Positions 1 through 6,681 of a stretch of 9,018 nt of DNA are shown piece after piece. This stretch comes from JANNSX01 sp031403155. Lineage in GTDB: Bacteria; Pseudomonadota; Alphaproteobacteria; Rhizobiales; Hyphomicrobiaceae. Under the pieces are notes generated by a model. The model searched no databases. It saw nothing but the letters and a program-made list of their open reading frames with translations, and was not told where the DNA came from. The stretch lies in NCBI GenBank assembly GCA_031403155.1, contig JANNSX010000511.1, positions 1-9,018 of the forward strand, in the 5' to 3' direction. Both the position numbers and the translations under genes were made by a program. Each line of letters begins with the position of its first letter. Positions within the stretch are counted from its first letter, which is position 1.

Positions 1-300
1 CGTGCCGGCGAGGGGCCGGGAATGCTGCACACGAAGGTGCCGCGCTTCTATGGGCATTTCTCAGGCGATGCCGAGACCTATCGGACGCCGGAGGAGAAAG
101 AGCGGATCAGACGCGAGGAGGACTGCCTCAAATTCTTCCGCAAGCGCGTGACCGAGGCAGGCCTGCTCGAGGTCTCCCAGCTCGACGGCGTCGACAAGGA
201 GGTCGCCGATCTCATCGAGAAGTCGGTCAAGGCTGCGCGCGCCGCGCCGCAGCCGGAGCCGAAAGAGATCACAACGGACGTTTACGTCCGCTACGCCTGA
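1..300 (+). CDS. acoA: Thiamine-dependent dehydrogenase E1 component, alpha subunit (C-terminal 99 residues)
   Basis: This is the end of a reading frame that is open from the first base of the window; the start lies upstream. The visible part contains the E1-alpha signature RFYGHFSGD (visible residues 15-23), followed by the typical YRTPEEKERIRREED helix region and a charged C-terminal helix. In this family the alpha subunit binds thiamine diphosphate and, with the beta subunit, decarboxylates a 2-oxo acid or cleaves acetoin, passing the acyl group to the lipoyl domain of E2. The next gene, 43 bases on, is the matching beta subunit, and the third is an AcoC-type E2, so this is best read as the acetoin-dehydrogenase-like alpha subunit. 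The true substrate may differ, because such complexes recur in unrelated catabolic clusters. Family is secure; substrate is inferred. Confidence 0.9.
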   Translation, partial: RAGEGPGMLHTKVPRFYGHFSGDAETYRTPEEKERIRREEDCLKFFRKRVTEAGLLEVSQLDGVDKEVADLIEKSVKAARAAPQPEPKEITTDVYVRYA

Positions 301-343
301 TCGCACCCCTTTCCGTCAGAGTCCAGAACCGAGCGAGACGCCC

Positions 344-1354
344 ATGCCGCAGAAATCCATCCGCCAGGCTTTGAACGAGGCCCTGAAGCTCGAGATGCGC
401 CGCGACCCGCGCGTCGTCATCATGGGCGAGGACGTGACCGGCGGTGCCGGGACGGGTGTCGATGATGCCTGGGGCGGCGCCTTCGGTGTGACGAAGGGCA
501 TCCTGGGCGAGTTCGGCCGCGAGCGCATTCTCGACACGCCGATTACCGAGAGCGCTTTCGTCGGCGCGGCGGCGGGTGCGGCCGCCACGGGGCTCCGGCC
601 CGTCGCCGAGATCATGTTCGTCGACTTCCTCGGCGTCTGCCTCGACCAGCTCATCAACCAGGCGGCGAAGTTCCGCTACATGTTCGGCGGCAGGGCCGTG
701 ACGCCGATGGTGCTGCGCGCGACATTCGGTGCGGGAGGGCGCTCAGCCGCCCAGCACAGCCAGGCGCTCTATTCGGTGTTCACGCATGTGCCGGGCCTCA
801 AGGTCGTCATTCCGTCCAACGCCTATGACGCGAAGGGATTGCTGATCCAGGCGATCCGGGACGATGATCCCGTCATCTTCCTCGAGCACAAGCTGATGTA
901 CGACGACAAGGGCGAGGTGCCCGATGGCGCCTACACGGTGCCGTTCGGTGAGGCCAATGTCGTCCGCGAGGGAAAGCACGCGACCATCATCGCCATCGGC
1001 CGCATGGTGAAGATGGCGGAGACGGCGGCCGCCAATCTCGCCAAGCAGGGCATCGAGGTGACGATCGTCGATCCGAGGACGACCTCGCCGCTGGACGAGG
1101 ATACGATCCTCGAGATGGCGGAGGAAACGGGGCGCGTCGTCATCGTGGATGAGTCCAATCCGCGCTGCTCGGTGGCATCCGACATCTCCTCGATCATCGC
1201 CGAAAAGGCGTTCGATGCGCTGGAGGCCCCCATCGTAAAGGTGACGGCACCGCATTCGCCGGTTCCCTATGCGCCGAGCCTCGAGGATGTCTACGTGCCG
1301 TCGCCCGAGCGGATCGAGGCGGCCGTGAGAAAAGTCATGGGCAAGAAGGGTTGA
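344..1354 (+). CDS. acoB: Acetoin dehydrogenase-like E1 component, beta subunit
   Basis: A complete 336-residue protein of normal length for transketolase-like E1-beta subunits. Recognisable motifs are MGEDV (residues 27-31), DTPITESAFVGAA (64-76) with the conserved glutamate E69 expected to contact the thiamine ring, the FVDF and QAAKFRYMFGG stretch (92-116), and AQHSQ (136-140) with the conserved H138. The C-terminal transketolase domain carries PRTTSPLDED and DESNPRCSVASDI. The long match to AcoB-type proteins, including GGAFGVTKG and IQAIRDDDPVIFLEHKL, favours the acetoin type over pyruvate or branched-chain subunits. It forms a heterotetramer with the upstream alpha subunit in the cytoplasm. 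The stop codon overlaps a possible TTG start of the E2 gene, so the two are translated from one transcript. The ribosome-binding site is weak (GAGCGAGA upstream of the ATG), which suggests translation coupled to the preceding gene. Confidence 0.93.
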   Translation: MPQKSIRQALNEALKLEMRRDPRVVIMGEDVTGGAGTGVDDAWGGAFGVTKGILGEFGRERILDTPITESAFVGAAAGAAATGLRPVAEIMFVDFLGVCLDQLINQAAKFRYMFGGRAVTPMVLRATFGAGGRSAAQHSQALYSVFTHVPGLKVVIPSNAYDAKGLLIQAIRDDDPVIFLEHKLMYDDKGEVPDGAYTVPFGEANVVREGKHATIIAIGRMVKMAETAAANLAKQGIEVTIVDPRTTSPLDEDTILEMAEETGRVVIVDESNPRCSVASDISSIIAEKAFDALEAPIVKVTAPHSPVPYAPSLEDVYVPSPERIEAAVRKVMGKKG

Positions 1355-1359
1355 GCGAA

Positions 1360-2487
1360 ATGGCCGAGCGCATCCACGCGGTGACAATGCCTCGCTGGGG
1401 CATGGTGATGACCGAGGGGCAGGTCTCCGGCTGGCTCGCCAACGAGGGCGCCGAGGTGCGCTCCGGCCAGGAGGTCGTCGAGATCGAGACGACAAAGATC
1501 ACCAATGTCATGGAGGCGGCGGCGAACGGCGTTCTGAGGCGGCAGGTAGTGCCGCCGGGAACCGTCGCACCGTGTGGCGCGATCATTGGTGTCATTGCTG
1601 AGGGGGATGTTCCCGAGGCCGAGATCGATGCCTTCGTTGCCGAATTCCAATCGCGCTTTGCGGTGAGTGGCGAAGCGCAGGCGCAAGGCCCGGTATCGCG
1701 GATCGTCGAGGCGGGCGCGCATCGGCTCAACGTGCTGTCGCTCGGCGAGGGGGACGGCACACCCATCGTGCTGGTGCACGGCTACGGTGGTGATCTCACG
1801 AGCTGGATGTTCAATCAGGAAGCGCTTGCGCAGGGGCGCACTGCACATGCGTTGGATCTTCCGGCGCATGGGAACTCCCCTGTCGTTGATGTATCGGGCG
1901 GCCCGCGCCACTTCGCGGAAGCAGTCGTTGCCCTCCTCGACGCACTTGAGATCCCGAAGGCCCACATCGTCGGTCATTCGCTCGGCGGTGCCATCGGGCT
2001 CATCATTGCCGCGCGCCATCCGGCCCGACTTGCATCGCTGACATTGCTGGCGCCAGGCGGCATCGGACCCGAAATCAGCACCGAGTTCCTGCGCGGCTTC
2101 GCGGCGGCCGAGAAGCGGAAGGAGATGAAGGAGGTGCTGGGGCTCCTCTTCGCGGATGCGGATCAGGTATCGCGCAACATGGTCGATGCGTCCCTCAAGT
2201 ACAAGCGCCTGGACGGCGTCCCGGACGCGCTCAACGCCCTTATCGGCAGCATGCTCGACGGCGACAGGCAGATGAGCGGCCTTCGCGAGGTGCTCACCGG
2301 CACGAAGGTACCGACACAACTCATTTGGGGTCGCGAAGATAAGATCATTCCGGCATCGCAGGCCGAGGGGCTTCCCGCACACATCGCGGTGCACCTGCTC
2401 GACAAGGTTGGCCACATGCCACAGATGGAGGCCGCTACCGAGGTCAACAAGCTCATCACGGAGCACGTCCGTAGAAACGGAGGCTAG
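1360..2487 (+). CDS. acoC: Lipoyl-domain/alpha-beta hydrolase E2 (AcoC type)
   Basis: A 375-residue two-domain protein. Residues 4-83 are a biotinyl/lipoyl domain with the attachment lysine K46 in ETTKITN. From about 112 to the end is an alpha/beta hydrolase: HGYGG oxyanion region (140-144), nucleophile S207 in GHSLGG, candidate acid D327 in GREDKIIP, and H352 in VGHMPQ, so the triad looks complete. There is no classical E2 acyltransferase domain. This architecture and length match AcoC of Pseudomonas and Cupriavidus, which accepts the acetyl group released from acetoin by E1 and passes it to CoA. I chose ATG 1360 because AGAAGGG at 1344-1350 sits nine bases before it. A TTG at 1351, overlapping the acoB stop, would add three residues but has no room for a ribosome-binding site. 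The E3 lipoamide dehydrogenase is not in the window. Confidence 0.9.
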   Translation: MAERIHAVTMPRWGMVMTEGQVSGWLANEGAEVRSGQEVVEIETTKITNVMEAAANGVLRRQVVPPGTVAPCGAIIGVIAEGDVPEAEIDAFVAEFQSRFAVSGEAQAQGPVSRIVEAGAHRLNVLSLGEGDGTPIVLVHGYGGDLTSWMFNQEALAQGRTAHALDLPAHGNSPVVDVSGGPRHFAEAVVALLDALEIPKAHIVGHSLGGAIGLIIAARHPARLASLTLLAPGGIGPEISTEFLRGFAAAEKRKEMKEVLGLLFADADQVSRNMVDASLKYKRLDGVPDALNALIGSMLDGDRQMSGLREVLTGTKVPTQLIWGREDKIIPASQAEGLPAHIAVHLLDKVGHMPQMEAATEVNKLITEHVRRNGG

Positions 2488-2490
2488 GCG

Positions 2491-3024
2491 ATGGCGGAGC
2501 GCGGCATTCCTGGGCTTGCCGGCGGCGAGCATATCGGCATCACGGTGCCCGATCTCTCAGCGGCCATCGATTTCTTCATCAACGTTATCGGCTGCGATTT
2601 CGTATTTGACGGCGGGGACTTCACCGGCGATCCGGATTTCATGACGGGATCGCTCGGCGTCCATCCCAAGGCGCGCCTCAAATATTGCTTCCTGCGCTGC
2701 AAGTCGGGCCTCAACTTCGAGGTTTTCGAGTATTCCTCGCCGGACCAGCGCACCACACCGCCCAGGAACAGCGACATCGGCGGCCACCATATCTGCTTCT
2801 ATGTTGACGACATCCACGCGGCCGTCGCCCACCTCAAGGCGCACGGCGTCACGGTGCAAGGCGAGCCCAACTACATCGAGGAAGGCAATGCCGCCGGCTC
2901 CTGGTGGGTCTATTTTCTCGCACCCTGGGGCCTGCAGATGGAGCTTGTCAGTTATCCGAACGGAAAGGGCTACGAAAGGGGCGCGCCGCACATTCTCTGG
3001 CACCCGAAATTCCCGAGCCGTTGA
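2491..3024 (+). CDS. VOC superfamily protein (glyoxalase/extradiol dioxygenase fold)
   Basis: A 177-residue protein made of two beta-alpha-beta-beta-beta modules, the usual layout of vicinal oxygen chelate enzymes. Module one begins at EHIGITVPDL (13-22) and ends at LNFEVFEY (74-81). Module two begins at GGHHICFYVDDI (97-108) and ends at GLQMELVSYP (147-156). Candidate metal ligands at the canonical strand positions are H14, E77, H99 or H100, and E151, so a mononuclear metal site is plausible. Start ATG 2491 is three bases after the acoC stop and is preceded by GGAGG at 2479-2483 with a seven-base spacer. It is therefore co-transcribed with the dehydrogenase genes. Members of this fold include glyoxalases, ring-cleaving dioxygenases, epimerases and resistance proteins. 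The exact reaction cannot be read from the sequence, but the catabolic setting favours an isomerase, lyase or dioxygenase step. Confidence 0.85.
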   Translation: MAERGIPGLAGGEHIGITVPDLSAAIDFFINVIGCDFVFDGGDFTGDPDFMTGSLGVHPKARLKYCFLRCKSGLNFEVFEYSSPDQRTTPPRNSDIGGHHICFYVDDIHAAVAHLKAHGVTVQGEPNYIEEGNAAGSWWVYFLAPWGLQMELVSYPNGKGYERGAPHILWHPKFPSR

Positions 3025-3027
3025 TCA
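3022..3027. other. Abutting convergent stop codons
   Basis: The palindrome TGATCA holds the TGA stop of the VOC gene (3022-3024) and the TGA stop of the opposing SDR gene (read from 3027 down to 3025). The two coding regions touch with no spacer, so there is no room for a dedicated terminator between them and any transcription past either stop runs antisense into the other gene. Confidence 0.95.
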
Positions 3028-3798
3028 CCCCACCTGCCAGCCGCCATCGACGACGATCGACTGGCCGGTAACGTAGCGGCTCAAGTCCGAGGCGAGATAG
3101 ACGTAGGTGCCGGCGAGTTGGTCGAGGGGTCCCAGATGCCCGACCGGGATCTTGCTCTCGAGCGCGCCCCTCACCTCCGCCTCCGTGATGCCGCGAATTT
3201 TGGCGCGGTCGCGGAAGAGCTGGCGGATCATGTCGGTGTCCATCTGGCCGGGACAGACGGCATTGACGAGGATGCCGTCGGGAGCGAGTTCCGCGGCAAG
3301 GCACTGCATCAGCCCGATCATGCCGAACTTGGAGGCCGAGTAGGCCGCGTTCTCGCGTCCGCCGCGCAGGCCGAAGAGCGAGGACGTCAGAACGATGCGG
3401 CCACCACGCTTGCCCGCAACGATGTGCGGCGCCAGCACCTTCGCCGTGATGAAAGCGCCCGTCAGATTGATGTCGATGACTTTGCGGAAGCCGGCGGCCT
3501 CGGTGTCGACGGCATGCTTCAGGAGCAGGATGCCGGCGTTCGGCACAAGGACATCGAGGCGACCAAACCGCTTCATAACATCCGCGCCGGCCTTGGCGGT
3601 CGCCGCCTCGTCGGTGACGTCGAGCGTGACGGCGATGGCACTCTCGCCGAGCGACTTGGCAGCCTTCGCCAACACATCCGCCTGCACGTCGGCGATGGCG
3701 ACCTTGGCGCCGTGCTCGATGAAGGCGCGCGCCACTGCCAAGCCGATCCCCTGCGCGCCGCCGGTGATGAAGGCGATCTTGCCGTCGAGCAGAGCCAT
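3025..3798 (-). CDS. Short-chain dehydrogenase/reductase (SDR family oxidoreductase)
   Basis: A complete 257-residue classical SDR. The Rossmann glycine motif TGGAQGIG is at residues 12-19. D37 at the end of the second strand predicts NAD(H) rather than NADP(H). The NAG motif is at 87-89, N111 in DINLTG is the structural/catalytic asparagine, and S140, Y153 and K157 (YSASK) complete the catalytic set. The C-terminus has the standard YLASD...VTGQSIVVDGGW ending. The enzyme should oxidise a secondary alcohol or reduce a ketone in the cytoplasm. I chose ATG 3798 because GGGAGA lies six bases upstream and the Rossmann fold then starts at the usual position; an upstream in-frame ATG (3846) would add sixteen residues with no homologous role. 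It is transcribed divergently from the M20 gene across a 107-base region with a palindrome. The substrate is unknown; an acetoin/diol-type or ring-derived alcohol would fit the neighbours. Confidence 0.92.
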   Translation of the reverse strand: MALLDGKIAFITGGAQGIGLAVARAFIEHGAKVAIADVQADVLAKAAKSLGESAIAVTLDVTDEAATAKAGADVMKRFGRLDVLVPNAGILLLKHAVDTEAAGFRKVIDINLTGAFITAKVLAPHIVAGKRGGRIVLTSSLFGLRGGRENAAYSASKFGMIGLMQCLAAELAPDGILVNAVCPGQMDTDMIRQLFRDRAKIRGITEAEVRGALESKIPVGHLGPLDQLAGTYVYLASDLSRYVTGQSIVVDGGWQVG

Positions 3799-3905
3799 GG
3801 ATTGTCTCCCGTCGATCGCATGGATAAACGTATCTATATCTTGCATCGCCCCTGACACCTGTCCAGGTGGGTGCTGGCCACACATGGGAGGGCAGGCGAA
3901 GCGGC
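3799..3905. promoter_or_regulatory. Divergent promoter region with palindromic operator candidate
   Basis: This is the only gap between the divergent SDR (minus) and M20 (plus) genes, so both promoters should lie here. A perfect inverted repeat, CACCTG-TC-CAGGTG, occupies 3856-3869, about 36 bases before the M20 start and 58 before the SDR start. A TATAGAT element on the minus strand (around 3832-3838) is a fair -10 box for the SDR gene, which would put the palindrome near the -35 region, the classic position of a repressor operator. No clear plus-strand promoter was resolved. The palindrome is directly visible; its role as an operator is inferred, and no regulator gene is present in the window. 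Confidence 0.45.
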
Positions 3906-5141
3906 ATGACCGATTGGCTCGACAGTCCCGACGGCCGAAGCGCGACCCGCGAGATCGGCGCCTTCGTCGATACGCGCCGAGAGGAGCTCGTTGGTCTGCT
4001 CGGATCACTCATCGCCGAGAGGAGCCCCAATCCGCCGGGCGATTGCGTGGGCGTGGCGCGTGCTCTGACAGACTGGCTCGGCACGCGAGGCATCGTTTGC
4101 GACACGGTTGCGCGTGTCGAGAGCAAACCCAATCTGGTATCAACCGTCGCGAGCGGCAAGCCCGGTCCGCACCTCATCCTCAACGGCCATATGGACACGA
4201 TCGCTCCAGGCGACGAGTCGGCCTGGAGCGTGCCGCACTATGCGATGACCGCACGCGATGGCAAGCTCTATGGGCTCGGCCCTGGCAACATGAAAGGCGC
4301 GCTCGCGGCGCTCACCTTCGCCTTTGCCTATCTGCATGAGCGCATGCCTGCGCTGAAAGGCCGGATCACCTACACGGCCGTCGCCGACGAGACGGTCTTC
4401 GGCCCCGACGGAGCCGGATTTCTCCTAGATCAGCGCCCGGACCTTCGCGGCGATGCCGTCATCTGCGGTGAAGGCCCCGGCGACATGACGCTGGGCGTGG
4501 CCGAGAAGGGCGTGCTCTGGGTTGCACTCGAGGCGGCGTGTCCGCCAGGACAGGGGATGCTGACGACGCGCGGCTCCTCGGCGATCGCTCGCCTCGCCAA
4601 TGCGCTTGCCGAGATCGACGCGTGGAACGATGAGCAGGTGCGGCCTCCAGTGGAAATTGCCCGTGTCGGCGATGCGGCGGGCCCGCACCGCCTGCGCCTC
4701 TCCGTCAATCCGGGAATGATCTCCGGCGGCCACTTCGTCAGCCAAGTTGCATCGCGTGCAACGGCCGAGGTGGACTTTCGCTTGCCGCCCGGCCTGACGC
4801 TTGACGATATGAGCACACGGCTCGACGCGCTCACCGCCCGTCATCCCGGCCTCGCCTGGCGCAAGATCAAGGGATGGGATCCGAACTGGACGGCGCAGAC
4901 GAGTGCGATCGCCCGGTCCGTCAGCACGGCAGCCGCACATGTTCGTGGCGCAGCGCCGCCGCCTGTCGTCCGCCTGCCGGCGAGCGATGCCAGCCGCTGG
5001 CGCGCGCTTGGTGTGCCGGCCGTCTGCTACGGGCCGCAGCCGGAGCTTGCCTCCGGCGTCGACGACTATGTCAACGAGCAGGACCTCGTCGATTGCGCGA
5101 AAGTCTACGCGCTATCGGCACTCACCTATCTCAACTCTTGA
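3906..5141 (+). CDS. M20-family metallopeptidase/deacylase homologue with altered metal ligands
   Basis: A 411-residue protein of ArgE/DapE/carboxypeptidase-G2 length and fold. Conserved landmarks are NGHMDT (93-98), YGLGPGNMKGALAA (122-135), ADETVFGPDGAG (160-171), ICGE (186-189), EKGVLW (200-205) and SDASRW near the C-terminus. Normal members hydrolyse an amide bond of N-acyl or N-carbamoyl compounds using two zinc ions. Here H95, D97, the general base E162 and E189 are present, but the bridging aspartate is N128 (codon AAC), the second glutamate of the DEE motif is T163, and the C-terminal metal histidine is replaced by S383 in ELASGVDDYV. The dimerisation-domain histidine also seems to be Q216. 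The reading frame is intact. I chose ATG 3906 over GTG 3867 because GGAGGG (3887-3892) and AGGCG precede it. It may be a non-metal hydrolase, a binding protein or a changed-specificity enzyme. Confidence 0.82.
   Translation: MTDWLDSPDGRSATREIGAFVDTRREELVGLLGSLIAERSPNPPGDCVGVARALTDWLGTRGIVCDTVARVESKPNLVSTVASGKPGPHLILNGHMDTIAPGDESAWSVPHYAMTARDGKLYGLGPGNMKGALAALTFAFAYLHERMPALKGRITYTAVADETVFGPDGAGFLLDQRPDLRGDAVICGEGPGDMTLGVAEKGVLWVALEAACPPGQGMLTTRGSSAIARLANALAEIDAWNDEQVRPPVEIARVGDAAGPHRLRLSVNPGMISGGHFVSQVASRATAEVDFRLPPGLTLDDMSTRLDALTARHPGLAWRKIKGWDPNWTAQTSAIARSVSTAAAHVRGAAPPPVVRLPASDASRWRALGVPAVCYGPQPELASGVDDYVNEQDLVDCAKVYALSALTYLNS
5131..5141. other. Eleven-base tail-to-tail overlap of two genes
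   Basis: The plus-strand M20 gene stops with TGA at 5139-5141, while the minus-strand monooxygenase stops with TGA read from 5133 to 5131. The last codons of both genes therefore share sequence, leaving no intergenic terminator. Confidence 0.93.
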
Positions 5142-6600
5142 GATTGGTACGCCCAAATGAGAGCCCGTGCTCGACAAGCTCGGCCGCACGCGCCCAATCG
5201 AAGGTGCGGGCCATGTTGCCGAGATTCACATAGGTCGCGCCGCCATAGAACATCTCGTACTGCATGTGGCGCGAGGCGAACTCGGAGCCGAGTGCATCCC
5301 AGGCGAGCTTCATGACAGCGATGCGGCCGAGGGCGTCGGTCGCCGGCGAGACTTGCGTCGCCTCGATCATCGGCCGGATGCCGGCATTGGCGAGGTCCTC
5401 GACGGACGACGGCAGCATGATGACGCCGCCACCGGCCAGCTCGCGCACCGCCAGCATGAATCGCGGCACCATCTCCTGGGTCAGCGACAGCGCCGCGTAG
5501 AGGAGGGGCGCCGACGGAGCGAAATAGCCGCCGCGCAGCGCGCCTGCCGCCTCCATGCCGATGACGAGGCCCTCCACCATCGTGGCCTCGGCGGCCAGCC
5601 GCCCAAGCATCGTCCGCACCTGCGGCACGCCCGCGACGCCGTTCGTCTCGGCGACGCGCATCGCGAGCCCGGCCAGAAAGCGCAGCTTCACCATGAGCCG
5701 GATCTGCGATTGGTAGTTCTGATAGACGTGCGCCGGCGTCGCGTGCCACTGCGCCTGCGCCAGATCGATATCCTGATAGACGAACACGCGGCCCCACGGC
5801 ACTCGCACGCGATCGAAATGCACGATGGCGTCGTTCTCGTCGAAATGGCTCGAAAGCGGATAGTCGAAGGCCGAGTTGGCGGCGGCCTCGTAAGAGCGCC
5901 GTGACAGCAGCGTCAGCCCAGGCGTCGCGATGGGTACGGCGAAGGAGAGCGCATAGCGCTCCTCGCCCGGCTTCAGCGGCTCGATGGAGCCGACGAAAAG
6001 CTCATCTGACATAATCGAGCTGGTGCCGAGCATCTTGGCGCCGCTGACGCTGATGCCGTCCAGATCTTCGTCATCGACATGCAACACGACATCGCGCGCC
6101 TGCTCGGATGCGCCCTTGGAGCGGTCGGCCTGCGGGTTGCGAATGACGTAGGAAACGAAGAGGTCGTTCCGCGCGCAATGCTCGAAATAGGCCGCCAGCG
6201 CATCCGCCCGCTCCGGCGCCGCCGCTCGGATTATCGCAAGCCCCATCACCATACCACCGAGAGTCGTTGCGAGATGATCCGGCGAGCGGCCGAGGAATCC
6301 AAGATGCATTTCCGACCAGCGCTCGATCGCCTGGCGGCGGAGCACGAGATCGGCGTGCGAGCGCGGAAGCATCCAGGCGCGGTTGACGCAACGGCCGTCG
6401 TCGCCCCAAGGCACGGTCATCAGCTCACGCGCCTCGGGCGTTGCCTGCGCGTCGTAGAGACGTGCGAAGGAGGCAACGGCATTGCGGAAGGCCGGATGCG
6501 TCGTCACATCCTCGACCAGCTTGCCATCGATGACGACGCGCCGGCCATCGCGGAGGCCTTTGAGATAGGCGGCACCATCGCGGATCGTGATCTTCGGCAT
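5131..6600 (-). CDS. HpaB-family FADH2-dependent monooxygenase (large component)
   Basis: A 489-residue protein of normal length for the 4-hydroxyphenylacetate 3-monooxygenase family (acyl-CoA-dehydrogenase-like fold). Diagnostic stretches are GFLGRSPDH (101-109), NPQADRSK (155-162), GAKMLGTSSIMSDELFVG, DENDAIVHFDRVRVPWGRVFVY and the C-terminal GGGVIMLPSS. The family uses reduced FAD from a separate reductase (HpaC type) and oxygen to hydroxylate phenols or related rings. R105 of the GRxPD motif is kept. The next catalytic tyrosine of the usual GRTPDY motif is H109 here, and the histidine normally found before the VNP/NPQ motif aligns with Y151. The start is well supported: AAGGAGG stands five bases before ATG 6600. 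No reductase gene is in the window. It is divergent from the PuuE-like gene. Substrate is unknown; a phenol or an oxidised N-heterocycle is possible. Confidence 0.9.
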   Translation of the reverse strand: MPKITIRDGAAYLKGLRDGRRVVIDGKLVEDVTTHPAFRNAVASFARLYDAQATPEARELMTVPWGDDGRCVNRAWMLPRSHADLVLRRQAIERWSEMHLGFLGRSPDHLATTLGGMVMGLAIIRAAAPERADALAAYFEHCARNDLFVSYVIRNPQADRSKGASEQARDVVLHVDDEDLDGISVSGAKMLGTSSIMSDELFVGSIEPLKPGEERYALSFAVPIATPGLTLLSRRSYEAAANSAFDYPLSSHFDENDAIVHFDRVRVPWGRVFVYQDIDLAQAQWHATPAHVYQNYQSQIRLMVKLRFLAGLAMRVAETNGVAGVPQVRTMLGRLAAEATMVEGLVIGMEAAGALRGGYFAPSAPLLYAALSLTQEMVPRFMLAVRELAGGGVIMLPSSVEDLANAGIRPMIEATQVSPATDALGRIAVMKLAWDALGSEFASRHMQYEMFYGGATYVNLGNMARTFDWARAAELVEHGLSFGRTNLKS

Positions 6601-6681
6601 CTGCTCCTCCTTGCCTGGCAGTCATGCTAAGGCTACTGGCGATAGCGTGCCATGGCCGCACCTGCAGGGGTGAATTGCACC
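6601..6681. promoter_or_regulatory. Divergent intergenic region between monooxygenase and PuuE-like gene
   Basis: An 81-base gap separates two divergent starts, so at least part of both promoters should lie here or reach into the genes. The strong Shine-Dalgarno AAGGAGG for the minus-strand gene is at 6606-6612. On the plus strand TTGCCT and TACTGG with a 17-base spacer form a weak sigma-70-like pair. A short TGCC-T-GGCA repeat overlaps the former. None of these is strong; the region is listed because of gene orientation. Confidence 0.35.

Noticed and set aside
1291..2532. Minus-strand frame of 413 codons
   Set aside because: It is the antisense shadow of acoC, common in GC-rich DNA, with no domain of its own.
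2948..4198. Long minus-strand frame of 416 codons over the SDR
   Set aside because: It is a different frame of the same DNA as the SDR, with low-complexity Arg-rich sequence; the SDR frame has all family motifs.
5167..5904. Plus-strand frame of 245 codons over the monooxygenase
   Set aside because: Antisense shadow, very rich in Arg and His; the HpaB-like frame on the other strand is complete with a strong ribosome-binding site.
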